This document shows, one piece after another, positions 44,172 through 55,094 of a DNA stretch of 64,000 nucleotides. Positions within the stretch are counted from its first letter, which is position 1; each line of letters starts with the position of its first letter. Position numbers and translations under genes: made by a program. Source of the DNA: Alentia gelatinosa (lineage: Eukaryota; Annelida; Polychaeta; Phyllodocida; Polynoidae). Under the pieces are notes generated by a model. The model saw nothing but the letters and a program-made list of their open reading frames with translations. It was not told the origin of the DNA and ran no database searches. Location of the stretch: the NCBI GenBank assembly GCA_950022655.1, contig OX465592.1:851234-915233 (forward strand), given 5' to 3'.

Positions 44172-44665
44172 TGGCGTTTACATTGGACAACTAAATATGT
44201 GGCGACTGTAAATAGTCGTCAAGTGGAAGCAATATCCACTGCAAAAGTCTACCTCAGAATGTACCGAACGTTTACACTGACGACTATAAGTTTTCACAGT
44301 ATTGCTGCCCGTGTAGACGACGAATTCAAACCCAATTGAAATAGTCGCAGGTATCAGAGTGTGTCAAATAGTTGTCAAATGGTGGCAATGTCTGCTACAA
44401 AAGTCGACCTCAAAATGTACCCTAGCGTTTACACTGACGACTATAAGTTCTCACAGAATCGCCACCTATCTAGACAACTAATTCAAGCCTGCTTAAAATA
44501 GTGGGCAGAAGAGCGTGTCCAACAGTCGTCAGGTGGTGCCGAAATGTATAATCTGATGTAACCAGACGATCTGCACTCGCCATGCGCCTGGGCTTTACAC
44601 TAGACGGCTTCTAGCCTTATACGGCTGAAAGTCGCCAGGCAGTTTACAATGCCAAAATCGCCGCC
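44172..44665. mobile_element. MITE-B body feeding the satellite array
   Basis: It starts GGCGTTTACATTGGACAACT and holds the family core in reverse (CAACAGTCGTCAGGTGGTGC). A duplicated inner block (TAGCGTTTACACTGACGACT at 44270 and 44410) precedes the array. Confidence 0.85.
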
Positions 44666-45652
44666 TATAAAGGTCTAGTGTAAAGGCGGTTTAAAATGCC
44701 AGAATCGCCGCCTTAAATCGTCTAGTGTAAATGCGGTTTAAAATGCCAGAATCGCCGCCTATAATCGTCTAGTGTAAAGGCGGTTTAAAATGCCAGAATC
44801 GCCGCCTATAATGGTCTAGTGTAAAGGCGGTTTAAAATGCCAGAATCGCCGCCTATAATGGTCTAGTGTAAAGGCGGTTTAAAATGCCAGAATCGCCGCC
44901 TACAATCGTCTAGTGTAAAGGCGGTTTAAAATGCCAGAATCGCCGCCTATAATTGTCTAGTGTAAAGGCAGTTTAACATACCAGAATCGCCGCCTATAAT
45001 GGTCTAGTGTAAAGGCGGTTTAAAATACCAGAATTGCCGCCTATAATTGTCTAGTGTAAAGGCAGTTTAAAATGCCAGAATCGCCGCCTACAATCGTCTA
45101 GTGTAAAGGCGGTTTAAAATGCCAGAATCGCCGCCTATAATTGTCTAGTGTAAAGGCAGTTTAACATACCAGAATCGCCGCCTATAATGGTCTAGTGTAA
45201 AGGTGGTTTAAAATACCAGAATTGCCGCCTATAATGGTCTAGTGTAAAGGCGGTTTAAAATACCAGAATTGCCGCCTATAATTGTCTAGTGTAAAGGCAG
45301 TTTAAAATGCCAGAATCGCCGCCTACAATCGTCTAGTGTAAAGGCGGTTTAAAATGCCAGAATCGCCGCCTATAATTGTCTAGTGTAAAGGCAGTTTAAC
45401 ATACCAGAATCGCCGCCTATAATGGTCTAGTGTAAAGGCGGTTTAAAATACCAGAATTGCCGCCTATAATTGTCTAGTGTAAAGGCAGTTTAAAATGCCA
45501 GAATCGCCGCCTATAATCGTCTTGTGTAAATGCGGTTTAAAATGCCAGAATCGCCGCCTATAATCGTCTTGTGTAAAGGTGGTTTAAAATGCCAGAATCG
45601 CCGCCAATAATTGTCTAGTGTAAAGGCGGTTTAAAATACCAGAATCGCGCCT
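44666..45652. repeat. 47-bp satellite, about 21 units, with 4- and 5-unit higher-order repeats
   Basis: The unit GTCTAGTGTAAAGGCGGTTT then AAAATGCCAGAATCGCCGCC then TATAATC is the reverse complement of the MITE-B end that also forms the 3.3-kb array. The variant TACAATCGTC recurs at 44901, 45089 and 45324, giving spacings of 188 (4 x 47) and 235 (5 x 47) bp. Confidence 0.96.
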
Positions 45653-46460
45653 ATAATCGTCTCGTGTAAAGGCCGGAATAGCCGCCTATAATCGTCTCTT
45701 GTAAAGGCCGGAATCGCCGCCTATAATCGTCTCGTGTAAAGGCCGGAATAGCCGCCTATAATCGTCTCGTGTAAAGGCCGGAATCGCCGCCTATAATCGT
45801 CTCGTGTAAAGGCCGGAATAGCCGCCTATAATCGTCTCTTGTAAAGGCCGGAATCGCCGCCTATAATCGTCTCGTGTAAAGGCCGGAATAGCCGCCTATA
45901 ATCGTCTCGTGTAAAGGCCGGAATAGCCGCCTATAATCGTCTCGTGTAGAGGCCGGAATAGCCGCCTATAAACGTCTCGTGTAAAGGCCGGAATAGCCGC
46001 CTATAATCGTCTCGTGTAAAGGCCGGAATAGCCGCCTATAAACGTCTCGTGTAAAGGCCGGAATAGCCGCCTATAATCGTCTCGTGTAAAGGCCGGAATA
46101 GCCGCCTATAAACGTCTCGTGTAAAGGCCGGAATAGCCGCCTATAATCGTCTCGTGTAAAGGCCGGAATAGCCGCCTATAATCGTCTCGTGTAAAGGCCG
46201 GGATAGCCGCCTATAATCGTCTCGTGTAAAGGCCGGGATAGCCGCCTATAATCGTCTCGTGTAAAGGCCGGAATAGCCGCCTATAAACGTCTCGTGTAAA
46301 GGCCGGAATAGCCGCCTATAATCGTCTCGTGTAAAGGCCGGAATAGCCGCCTATAATCGTCTCGTGTAAAGGCCGGGATAGCCGCCTATAATCGTCTCGT
46401 GTAAAGGCCGGGATAGCCGCCTATAATCGTCTCGTGTAAAGGCCGGAATAGCCGCCTACA
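45653..46460. repeat. 35-bp satellite, about 23 units
   Basis: The unit CGTCTCGTGTAAAGGCCGGA then ATAGCCGCCTATAAT is the 47-bp unit with a 12-bp internal deletion. The switch is abrupt near 45650. Dimorphic sites: AATCG or AATAG, and AATCGTC or AAACGTC. Confidence 0.96.
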
Positions 46461-46562
46461 GCCATCCACAAGTGTTGAATAAAGCTGGCCGCAGCTTCCC
46501 TGGCTCTCCTCTGCTACAGAGAACGGTCTTCATGTACGAGCCTAGATCATTAAACGGGCCCC

Positions 46563-47991
46563 TGAACCGCACGGCCCCCACGTATTGTTTCCCGCGCTCA
46601 CAGTAATACGAAGACGCCTGGCCGCGCTTTCCCGTTTTTCTCATCATATCCTCGCGCATTTTAGCTTCCTAATGAAACTCCCGCGACGAAATGCAAGCTA
46701 GCCATGTTTTCTTGTCCCGATACAAGCCTAAAACAACAATAATAATGAACATTTCCATCGGTGTGGTTTTTAAACGCGGTTTTCATCCTTTTACTGCGGA
46801 TAGATCTCGAGTTGAGTTCTGTATTCCGACTCCAGTTTCCCAAACATTATTTTCTGCTTCACAAGGTATCGCTGTACATTAGGAGCAGGTCGTTTTCAAA
46901 CCATACATGGAAACCTTGCTACCTGTGAGAGTACCTTACCTGTCAATTTATTCATGTTATTGTCACTAATTATTTCGGACCAGTTTTTAGGCAGTCCCTG
47001 ACAATGTTAGATGCACTAGAAAACATTTCCCCCGTCGACAAATGAAAACCTGACGCGGTTGTATGTGGATTCTCACTGCGAGTCTAAATACAAGGTGAAG
47101 TTTTATTTCGGGCCTGAGTCATTATACACCTTCCCGCTTTTTTGAATTTCATTAAAATCGTCTGCTTTAGACACCCGGACATGTTGACAGAGCATCACTT
47201 CAACAATCCCAGGTTTAATAGTTTACAGGAAAACCTTCCCCGGAGACAACCATTGCCGATGTTTCACGTAATTTCAGAGATTCGAAATATTTGAATGAAA
47301 ACTGAAAAATACCTTTCGAATCGGTCCTGATTTTGTATGGACCCTGTCATTTTTGACAGAAATTGTTCATTAATATCATATTTAAAGTAGATGTATTTTC
47401 TGTGAGTTAGTAAATAAATGACATATCAACTGATACAAGCGATTTAAATGACGTCGAACCTGACCTCATTTAACGCCCTCTGATTGGTTAAAACTTCAGA
47501 AGCCACGCACACTGACGTCACAACTAAATCAAAGACATCAACAGAATTAACAAATCTGACATGTCGGAAAAAAGAACCAGTATACCTGATTAACTAGGAG
47601 CAAATAGAGTGTTCATCATTGACGAATGAGCGTGCAATTATAAATGAATAATCATCAAAAGGTTTGGGTTACATTCAGTCAATGGATAGTTTTCTGTTAC
47701 CCACTTGCACCCAGTCAACTTGCTATTTCTGCAACTGTCTGAGTCTAGGATCAAAACATATCAAGCACCAGTGGGGCAATGAGGTATTTTGGCCTTGAGT
47801 GATTGGTCATGGTCAGTTGGGCATGCCTCGAAGACCCTTAGACACTGGCACCCTGCTCCTTTCTCAATATCACAGTGAGCAGCACACAGAAAGTGAAGGG
47901 ATAGTCTTTATGCAGTACGCTGGAAGTCTATATGTGACCATTCTAACCTCTAGGTGATGTATAAAGCCCGTAAAAGCACATTCTAATAAAT
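46563..47991. other. single-copy DNA
   Basis: No repeat and no convincing frame. It contains a CRE/CCAAT cluster (listed separately). Confidence 0.4.
47446..47525. promoter_or_regulatory. CRE and CCAAT-box cluster
   Basis: AATGACGTCGAAC at 47448, TGATTGGTTAA (inverted CCAAT) at 47481 and a perfect TGACGTCA at 47513-47520 lie within 80 bp of single-copy DNA. This combination is typical of proximal promoters in animals, but no exon is recognised nearby. Confidence 0.35.
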
Positions 47992-48170
47992 ACAAAATAT
48001 TGACTGGTTTCAGATACAAGTGGCAGTATGCTCCGAGGACCGGACGCGTAGTAATATCCGAGCGCATGGGAGGATATTACGCAGAGTCAACTCCGAGGAG
48101 CACACAACCGCTTTATCTGAAACCAGTCCATATTTTGCATTTATTATCCACCTTTTCCTGACAAGTGGCA
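47992..48170 (+). mobile_element. FB-C palindrome, truncated after the tail
   Basis: The palindrome 47992-48140 has apex AATATCCGAGCGCATGGGAG. Only the first 25 bp of the TIR module (TTTATTATCCACCTTTTCCT) remain. Confidence 0.9.
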
Positions 48171-48493
48171 GCACCACCTCCTATGCTTTTTTGTTGATAT
48201 TTCTTGCAACAATTTCATACTCTAAATTAAATTACCAACATAAACCTCATAAAGATCCCAAGGCGAGAATAGATATTTGAAAAAACAGTCCCCAATATAT
48301 ATATATGTGTATTATTGTTTTGAAATGTGTATTCAACTGTCATTGTAACCTTTTTCAGGCGCGCATATGTTGTTGTTCTCGGATATTCTCATGATGCTAT
48401 AGACCATAATACATTGTCTTTATTTCCACGAACAAGCAGTATGTTTAGACTATGTTATAATACTTCTTAATTTGTGGAATCTCTGTCTTTGTC
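48171..48493. other. single-copy AT-rich DNA
   Basis: A short (TA)n lies at 48296-48307. Nothing else. Confidence 0.3.
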
Positions 48494-48937
48494 CTTCTTC
48501 CTTAGTCCCTCTCTCTCTCCCCTCTCTCCCTCCCTCTCTCTCTCCCCTCTCTCCCTCCCTCTCTCTCCCTCTCCCCCACTCTCTCTCTCTCCCTCTCTCT
48601 ATCTTTCTCTCTCCCTCTCTCCTCTCTCTCTCTCTCCCTCTCTCTCTCTCCCTCTCTCTCCCTCTCTCTCTCATTCCCCTCTCTCTCCCTCTCTCTCTCC
48701 CTCTCCCTCTCTCTTTCTCCCTCTCTCTCTCTCCCTCTCTCTCTCCCTCTCTCTCTCCCCTCTCTCTCCCTCTCTCTCTCCCTCTCTCTCTCTCTCCCTC
48801 TCTCTCTTTCTCTCCCTCTCTCTAGCTTCCTCTCTCCTCTCTCTCCCTCTCTCACCTTTCTCTAACTTTCTCCCCCCTTTCTTCCCTCTCTCACTTTCTC
48901 TCCGTCCCCCCCCCCTCTCTCTCTCTCTCCCCTCTCT
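48494..48937. repeat. CT-rich simple repeat, second tract
   Basis: (TCTCTCCC)n-type imperfect repeat. Serine/leucine and arginine/glutamate frames here are artefacts of composition. Confidence 0.95.
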
Positions 48938-49415
48938 GTAAATACGCACCGTTTACTATATACCCATGCCGTATATATATATATATTGTAAATACGCACC
49001 GTTTACTATATACCCATGCCGTATATATATATACTGTAAATACGCACCGTTTACTATATACCCATCCCGTATATATACTGTAAATACGCACCGTTTACGA
49101 TATACCCATGCCGTATATATACTGTAAATACGCACCGTTTACTATATACCCATGCCGTATATATATATATATATTGTAAATACGCACCGTTTAATATATA
49201 CCCATGCCGTATATATATATATTGTAAATACGCACCGTTTACTATATACCCATCCCGTATATATACTGTAAATACGCACCGTTTACTAAATACCCATGCC
49301 GTATATAATACTGTAAATACGCACCGTTTACTAAATACCCATGCCGTATATATACTGTAAATACGCACCGTTTACTATATACCCATGCTGTATATACTGT
49401 AAATACGCACCGTTT
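48938..49415. repeat. 44-50 bp minisatellite with variable (TA)n, 11 units
   Basis: The unit CTGTAAATACGCACCGTTTA then CTATATACCCATGCCG then (TA)3-8. Unit length varies with the TA count. It abuts the CT tract directly. Confidence 0.95.
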
Positions 49416-49574
49416 CGCTTTATAATGTCAAAATACAGTACATTTGTACAGCAAAATACGGAACACTGTTCCATACGCGTCGATTAAACCATTATTTGTC
49501 ATTAGGCCGAATTAAGTTGGTTGTTTTTAATGAATTCTGGGTATATAGTTTCCCTTTCCCTCCCTCTATGATAC
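49416..49574. other. short single-copy spacer
   Basis: Nothing recognisable. Confidence 0.3.
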
Positions 49575-49735
49575 TTATAGAACAACTCACCATGCTTGTA
49601 CAAGACACAAAACTCGATAATAATTTATGGCTCGTACGGAACTCGGTGTAAACGCCTCGTGCCGTATGAACCCTGAATCATTATGTCGTTTTGTAGCTTG
49701 TACAGCATGGTCAGGTCGTTCTATGTAAGTACCTT
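49575..49735. mobile_element. FB-K hairpin element, copy 1
   Basis: The arms CACCATGCTTGTACAAGACA and TTGTAGCTTGTACAGCATGG pair over about 65 nt. The apex carries GTACGGAACTCGGTGTAAAC then GCCTCGTGCCGTA. Better copies lie at 51393-51553 and 63015-63165. Confidence 0.85.
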
Positions 49736-50157
49736 TAATGTATGTTCAGTTTACCATAGCTGTATCTAGGCTTTCAGAACATTTTACAATTCAGCCATAA
49801 ACAACGATATATCCAATATTCAACATTAATCCAACGTTGTACAAACTGGATCTCTTGACTTCAGGACATGTCTCCATTCCATCGCTGAACAATACTAACC
49901 TAAACTTTCAAGAAAACACGGGAGTTAGTTCTTTTTCCATATTTCCAATTAGCTATTTTCTTAATGCTTAAAAATGAGTTTAATATCGAGTTTGCTATCA
50001 CGTCAATACTCGTCGTATGGCAGTGTTTACGCGGACTCGCCTTCTTAATATCGCTCGTTTTTCAGAAAACCAGTTTCCATTTCCCCTGATTTTGCTTTTC
50101 CTCGTACAGAAAGTATGACATTTTTACTTGGTTCAAAACACAAGCAAAGAGAGTGGG
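49736..50157. other. single-copy DNA
   Basis: Nothing recognisable. Confidence 0.3.
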
Positions 50158-50410
50158 TGTAGACCCCGCTTAAGGGGACACCCTCTGAGGAGTGGACCCC
50201 GCTTAAGGGGACACCCTCTGAGGAGTAGACCCCGCTTAAGGGGACACCCTCTGAGGAGTAGACCCCGCTTAAGGGGACACCCCCTGAGGAGTAGACCCCG
50301 CTTAAGGGGCACCCTCTGAGGAGTGGACCCCGCTTAAGGGGCACCCTCTGAGGAGTAGACCCCGCTTAAGGGGACACCCTCTGAGGAGTGGACCCCGCTT
50401 AAGGGGACAC
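50158..50410. repeat. 33-bp tandem array, about 8 units, resembling a pogo-like MITE end
   Basis: The unit GTAGACCCCGCTTAAGGGGA then CACCCTCTGAGGA. AGTAGA-CCCCGCTTAA-GGACACCC parallels the end of the pogo-like MITE at 31082 (AGTAGAACCCC then AACGGACACCC). The array runs straight into R560 copy 4. Confidence 0.93.
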
Positions 50411-50975
50411 GCCTGGTTACGCAATGCCTGCAGCCAAACAATCACCTGGCAACGTGTTCTTTAACTGACTAAACCCCTTACACAGGCCCGTGTCGCACCT
50501 TATCTGCCTGGTTACGCGATGCCTGCAGCCAAACACCTAGTAACATATTCTTTAGGATTAGATCACTTAATGTATGGACGATATATATTCATGATCTGCG
50601 TGGAAATGATTTCTAGAGAAATAACATCGTATTCTATGGTATTCCAGCTCCTATTTGATGTATCATACATGCATATCACCTCATCTATACTTTAGATATA
50701 TCTTAAATGGCACAGGGACACCAAAACTGGATACACAAAAATGTATTGGTAGGCCCAGCTATGATATGCTTATCTTTTTCAATGTTAAAACCAACATAAT
50801 CATTAAATAATCGTCAAAAAACAACACTCCTGCAGTCACACCCACCGTTCACACTCTAGGTGTGATTGCTGTGTGTCTCTATAGGCATGAGGCCAGACTC
50901 GGTCGAGTTTGTCCGAGTGGCGGTCTAATTAGAAAATGCACCGTTAGGTGGCGTTAGACGGCAACACCTGTAAAA
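50411..50975 (+). repeat. R560 interspersed repeat, copy 4
   Basis: Same orientation as copy 1. The first 60 bp are duplicated (GCCTGGTTACGCAATGCCTG at 50410 and CTGCCTGGTTACGCGATGCC at 50504). It ends GACGGCAACACCTGTA. Confidence 0.88.
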
Positions 50976-51392
50976 GTACCGTGACACGCCCCGTTTTAAG
51001 TATTTCTACAAGGAATACTTCACAGAAAACCTTCTTATTCTTCTTTGTGTGTATTACAAAATAATAATATTTGTCTCCTCGCAGGTGTATCTGTATTGTC
51101 TCATCAGTTTAAAATGTCCCCAGAGCTCTGTCTAAGATTATAACCAACACCCTTCTTTTTATCCTGGAAAAGATTTAAAGAGAGGGAAAAAATGGCAGCA
51201 TTGCCATGGTTTGTTCTTTGTAAGAAGGACGACTTGTGAAGCTTTACTTTTTCATTTTATCCATCTAGATGTCTGCTACACGAAATCCGGATAACATACA
51301 CACTGTGTCAGTAAAAAAATAAAGCTGCTTTATATATAAAAGAAATTAAAATGATATCATTTAAGAGTAGGAGAACATAAGTGTTTCATAAG
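50976..51392. other. single-copy DNA
   Basis: Nothing recognisable. Confidence 0.3.
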
Positions 51393-51553
51393 TTCTTATA
51401 TAGAACGACCTGACCATGCTATACAAGCTACAAAAAGAGATGATAATTTACGGTTTGTACAGAACGAAGCGTTTACGCCGAGTTCCCTACAAACCGTAAA
51501 TCATCACCGACTTTTGTAGCTTGTACAAGCATGGTGGGCCGTTCTATATTTAG
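51393..51553. mobile_element. FB-K hairpin element, copy 2
   Basis: The arms TATAGAACGACCTGACCATG and its inverse (CATGGTGGGCCGTTCTATA) and GATGATTTACGG-type inner pairs give about 68 nt of stem. The apex is AACGAAGCGTTTACGCCGAG. Confidence 0.92.
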
Positions 51554-51614
51554 TATATACCTGAAATTAATGAAATAATTGATTCAATTTGGCCTAGCAA
51601 CTACCAGTTTGGCC

Positions 51615-51775
51615 TAGAACTGCATCGAGAATCGTATGAATACACAATACTCCACAAGCTTGGATGGGCTGCAATCGTCAGCGAGGTGAAGCCGAGTGAC
51701 GATTACGACCCATTAAAACGAGTGGAGTATTGTGTATTTTACGATTCGAGTGCGGTTTCACTGACATTAGATAGC
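51615..51775. mobile_element. FB-J palindrome, copy 2
   Basis: The arms AATACACAATACTCCACAAG and the inverse GTGGAGTATTGTGTATTTTA, with apex TCGTCAGCGAGGTGAAGCCG then AGTGACGATT. Outer GAGAATCGTATG / TACGATTCGAG also pair. Confidence 0.88.
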
Positions 51776-52583
51776 ATCACAAAATCAAAATAATTTATGT
51801 TACTTCGGAAATCCAGTTGGTTAGTAGCATATGACGTCATCTCATATTCACTCCGCCACGACCGTGGCATATTATTATCACTCAAGGTGCTCTAATCTGC
51901 CAGTCACAATTATACGGATTATTATTAAAAAAACAACCCCAATGTCTATCAAATAAAAGGAAGCTAGATGATAATTCAGTTATGTAACTAGAAAGGTGAA
52001 GCGGCTATCAAATAGGTAGATCGAATGAAAATCTCGAGTGGTGGAAATGGCGTGTGGAAACCCAATCCTCATATATCCTCATCTTTAGGGGGTTTATAAA
52101 GGATGTTCACGGCAGGTTTCTGCTACAGACACACGTGAAAAACACCCCTCCTTAGGAGTATAGCTCGGCCAGATCTAAAAACACACCGTGCGATTTGAGG
52201 CCTGCCTTGGTATTTAGGCGAAGGATATTTACGTTTTGTTGTCGCTGAAGGATCAGGGATCAAAAGGGAGGCCACACCTCCAGGCCCAACAAAAAAGGGC
52301 GGCAAAAAGCGTTCTCCTCGCGTTTCTTACGTGAGCGGGGAGGTGTATGGTTGTCGGCACTGCACGCCGGAGGGCGTGGGAAAAACTCCACTGAGAGAAG
52401 GCAGAAAGTGTAAAAAAGACAAGCAACAGCAATACGCGTAGCAACTGTGAGGGGCAAGTGGGGATATAGCAGACGAAAAACCTGGGAGATGTCAGTGAGG
52501 GGATTGTTAGGGAAACAATACAATAAAACAAAGCTATTAATGTGATCCCTGACGCCTTAATAGTGTGTTTCCAGCATCCTTCT
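51776..52583. other. single-copy DNA
   Basis: ATATGACGTCATCTCATA at 51829-51846 is a CRE palindrome. Frames on minus at 52123-52531 have no recognised domain. Confidence 0.35.
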
Positions 52584-53605
52584 TTATCTTTTGTTTGACT
52601 GGGATTTTTTGTCTATTTTTCCCTGATGCTGAGTCTGCAGTTCCTGTCTTAGCTCGTCTTTCATGGCTGGATAGTTTCTGTATTGAATATTCAACGCGTT
52701 AGTTTCTGTATTCAACGCGTTAGTTTCTGTATTCAACGCGTTAGTTTCTGTATTCAACGCGTTAGTTTCTGTAGTCAACGCGTTAGTTTCTGTATTCAAC
52801 GTTAGTTTCTGTAGTCAACATGTTAGTTTCTGTAGTCAACACGTTAGTTTCTGTATTCAACACGTTAGTTTCTGTAGTCAACACGTTAGTTTCTGTAGTC
52901 AACACGTTAGTTTCTGTATTCAACGCGTTAGTTTCTGTAGTCAACACGTTAGTTTCTGTAGTCAACATGTTAGTTTCTGAAGTCAACGCGTTAGTTTCTG
53001 TAGTCAACACGTTAGTTTCTGTAGTCAACGCGTTAGTTTCTGTAGTCAACATGTTAGTTTCTGTAGTCAACACGTTAGTTTCTGTCGTCAACACGTTAGT
53101 TTCTGTAGTCAACGCGTTAGTTTCTGTATTCAACGCGTTAGTTTCTGTAGTCAACACGTTAGTTTCTGTAGTCAACATGTTAGTTTCTGAAGTCAACGCG
53201 TTAGTTTCTGTAGTCAACACGTTAGTTTCTGTAGTCAACGCGTTAGTTTCTGTATTCAACACGTTAGTTTCTGTATTCAACGTTAGTTTCTGTAGTCAAC
53301 GCGTTAGTTTCTGTATTCAACACGTTAGTTTCTGTAGTCAACATGTTAGTTTCTGTAGTCAACATGTTAGTTTCTGTAGTCAACACGTTAGTTTCTGTAG
53401 TCAACACGTTAGTTTCTGTAGTCAACACGTTAGTTTCTGTATTCAACATGTTAGTTTCTGTAGTCAACGCGTTAGTTTCTGTATTCAACACGTTAGTTTC
53501 TGTAGTCAACGCGTTAGTTTCTGTATTCAACGCGTTAGTTTCTGTATTCGACACGTTAGTTTCTGTATTCAACGTTAGTTTCTGTATTCAATGCGTTAGT
53601 TTCAA
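52584..53605 (-). repeat. 21-bp minisatellite (about 44 units), open as heptad repeats on both strands
   Basis: The unit is GTTAGTTTCTGTAGTCAACG plus one base, with two independent dimorphic sites (GTAGTC or GTATTC; CGCG, CACG or CATG). As 21 = 7 codons without stops, plus reads VSVVNTL heptads (52820-53578) and minus reads TETNALN heptads. Three 19-bp units (about 52800, 53280 and 53571) shift the frame. The minus frame leaves the array into a charged 34-residue unique tail (RNYPAMKDELRQELQTQHQG onward, stop at 52584). A decayed coiled-coil gene is possible, but pure satellite is more likely. A 210-bp (10-unit) block is duplicated at 52971 and 53181. Confidence 0.9.
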
Positions 53606-53720
53606 TCTCCTACTTTTATGAATAGGGGATTACAGGCCTCCGTAATCTCCTACTTGCAAATTACACACGCCCAATGCGTCCACAATGGGGACTCCGTAAT
53701 CTGTGGTTAATAAAATCGTT
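53606..53720. mobile_element. fragment of the FB-C variant flank
   Basis: AATCTCCTACTTTTATGAAT, GGATTACAGGCCTCCGTAAT and GGGGACTCCGTAATC match 8760-8865. Confidence 0.7.
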
Positions 53721-54298
53721 GACTTAGATGCATTCATGTATGATACAACTTATATAATCTACTATATATTCATGATAAGTAACTAGAATATAAATCTCAT
53801 GTTATATAACTGGGAGCCTGCAGTAACCGAAGTTTCTCCATAAACTAACGCACTCTGGGGTGTCATATTCTGTCGGTGATTTTTTTCCACAATGACTAAA
53901 TAACTTGTGCATGTCGTGTTGTTTGTGACTCCCCACAATACCGGGGTTTCTCGCTGATCCGCCCTACCTCATCAAGGCACCATCTCCTATGTGTTTTAAT
54001 CTCCACTTTTTAATTTTGATTAAAAAAATCTATTGAAGGAAAAGAATAAGTAAGCGGACGCGTATCTGTGGCTGCTCTGATGTGCTGGCCGACTCTCGGT
54101 TTGAATACCCGGGGTTGTCTCCCGTCACACCGCACAGAAATAGGCCGGGTCGAGGCCCGCCGTCGGCCTGTCTCGGGGGGGGGGGGGGGCGGGGGGGGTG
54201 TCCCCCAGATTTACCCCTACACCTCCCTCGTACCTGGATGTTCCCCCTCACGCCAGCCTGCCGCCAATTAAAGGTATATGCAGCACGCTGGCACATCC
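53721..54298. other. single-copy DNA with a G run
   Basis: A run of about 14 G lies at 54175-54188. CGGTTTGAATACCCGG at 54098-54113 resembles a pol III B box without a clear A box. Confidence 0.4.
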
Positions 54299-54549
54299 TT
54301 AAAGCCCGGTAAACATCTACCGATTTCGGAACATTGATGTACCTAACTCAGTCGGCGGGGTGCATAATCGTATCTCTGTCGGTAGGTGTAGCCCGATTTG
54401 CTTAGCACTAATACCCTCCACACCCTCTCCTCGAGAGCCGCGGGTCGAGCAATGGGTTACGTAATTTGCCTGCGACAAGTTCACCGACTCCTATACCATT
54501 TGGGAACTAATCGTTCAACCTGAAATCGGTAGATGGGCATTAGGCTTAA
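54299..54549. mobile_element. MITE-Q, full copy (251 bp)
   Basis: TTAAAGCCCGGTAAACATCT at 54299 faces AGATGGGCATTAGGCTTAA ending 54549, with CCGATTTCGG / CTGAAATCGG pairing further in. Confidence 0.88.
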
Positions 54550-54584
54550 CGGACGGTAATTTGTCTCAGGCGAGGCACCCTAAC

Positions 54585-54897
54585 GGACTTGGCCGTAGTC
54601 GGTAGATGTAGCAAAGCTAGGCAAGGGTCAGGCAACGATTAGTGAATCACCTCCTTCAGATGTTATTTTGTAGCCGACAAGTTGTGGTTCAGTGTTCCTA
54701 AATCGGTGGCGAAAAGTTTATCAACATGTTGATAAATCTAGTCACCAACAACGGAGGTTGGTAAATGGCCCCTGATTGGGAGGCCGACACAGGCCGAGGG
54801 GTTACGTAATTCTCCTGGGACAAGTTCACCGACTCCTATACGATTTGGGAACTCATCGTTCAACCCTGAATCGGGAGATGTGTATTTGGCTTTAAGG
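54585..54897. mobile_element. MITE-Q, second copy, diverged
   Basis: GTAGTCGGTAGATGTAGC at 54595 and ATCGGGAGATGTGTATTTGG at 54869 are the ends. GGTTACGTAATTCTCCTGGG and ACAAGTTCACCGACTCCTAT are shared with the first copy. An inner GGTTGGTAAATGGCCCC suggests a nested end. Confidence 0.8.
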
Positions 54898-55094
54898 CAT
54901 ATCGACAATTTTCCTGGATAATTCAAATCCGTGTCATTTATTTGAAAAGATAATAGGATGATTGTCAAGTGTTATGAATCACACATCTAACTTAATAATC
55001 GGGGGTTTCGATTGCTAGTTTTCGATTTAGATATCAATATTGTGATAATATTACAGTAGAATATATAGAGATTTTTAAAAGGTCTTTTCCCCTA
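54898..55094. other. short AT-rich spacer
   Basis: Nothing recognisable. Confidence 0.3.

Larger units (their letters stand above)
44065..46562. mobile_element. MITE-R split by an expanded MITE-B
   Basis: The left half 44065-44171 (GGGGCCTGTTTAATAATCTA onward) and right half 46461-46562 (GCCATCCACAAGTGTTGAAT to TTAAACGGGCCCC) together match the uninterrupted MITE-R at 58343-58563. The 2.29-kb insert between them is a MITE-B plus its satellites. Confidence 0.9.
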
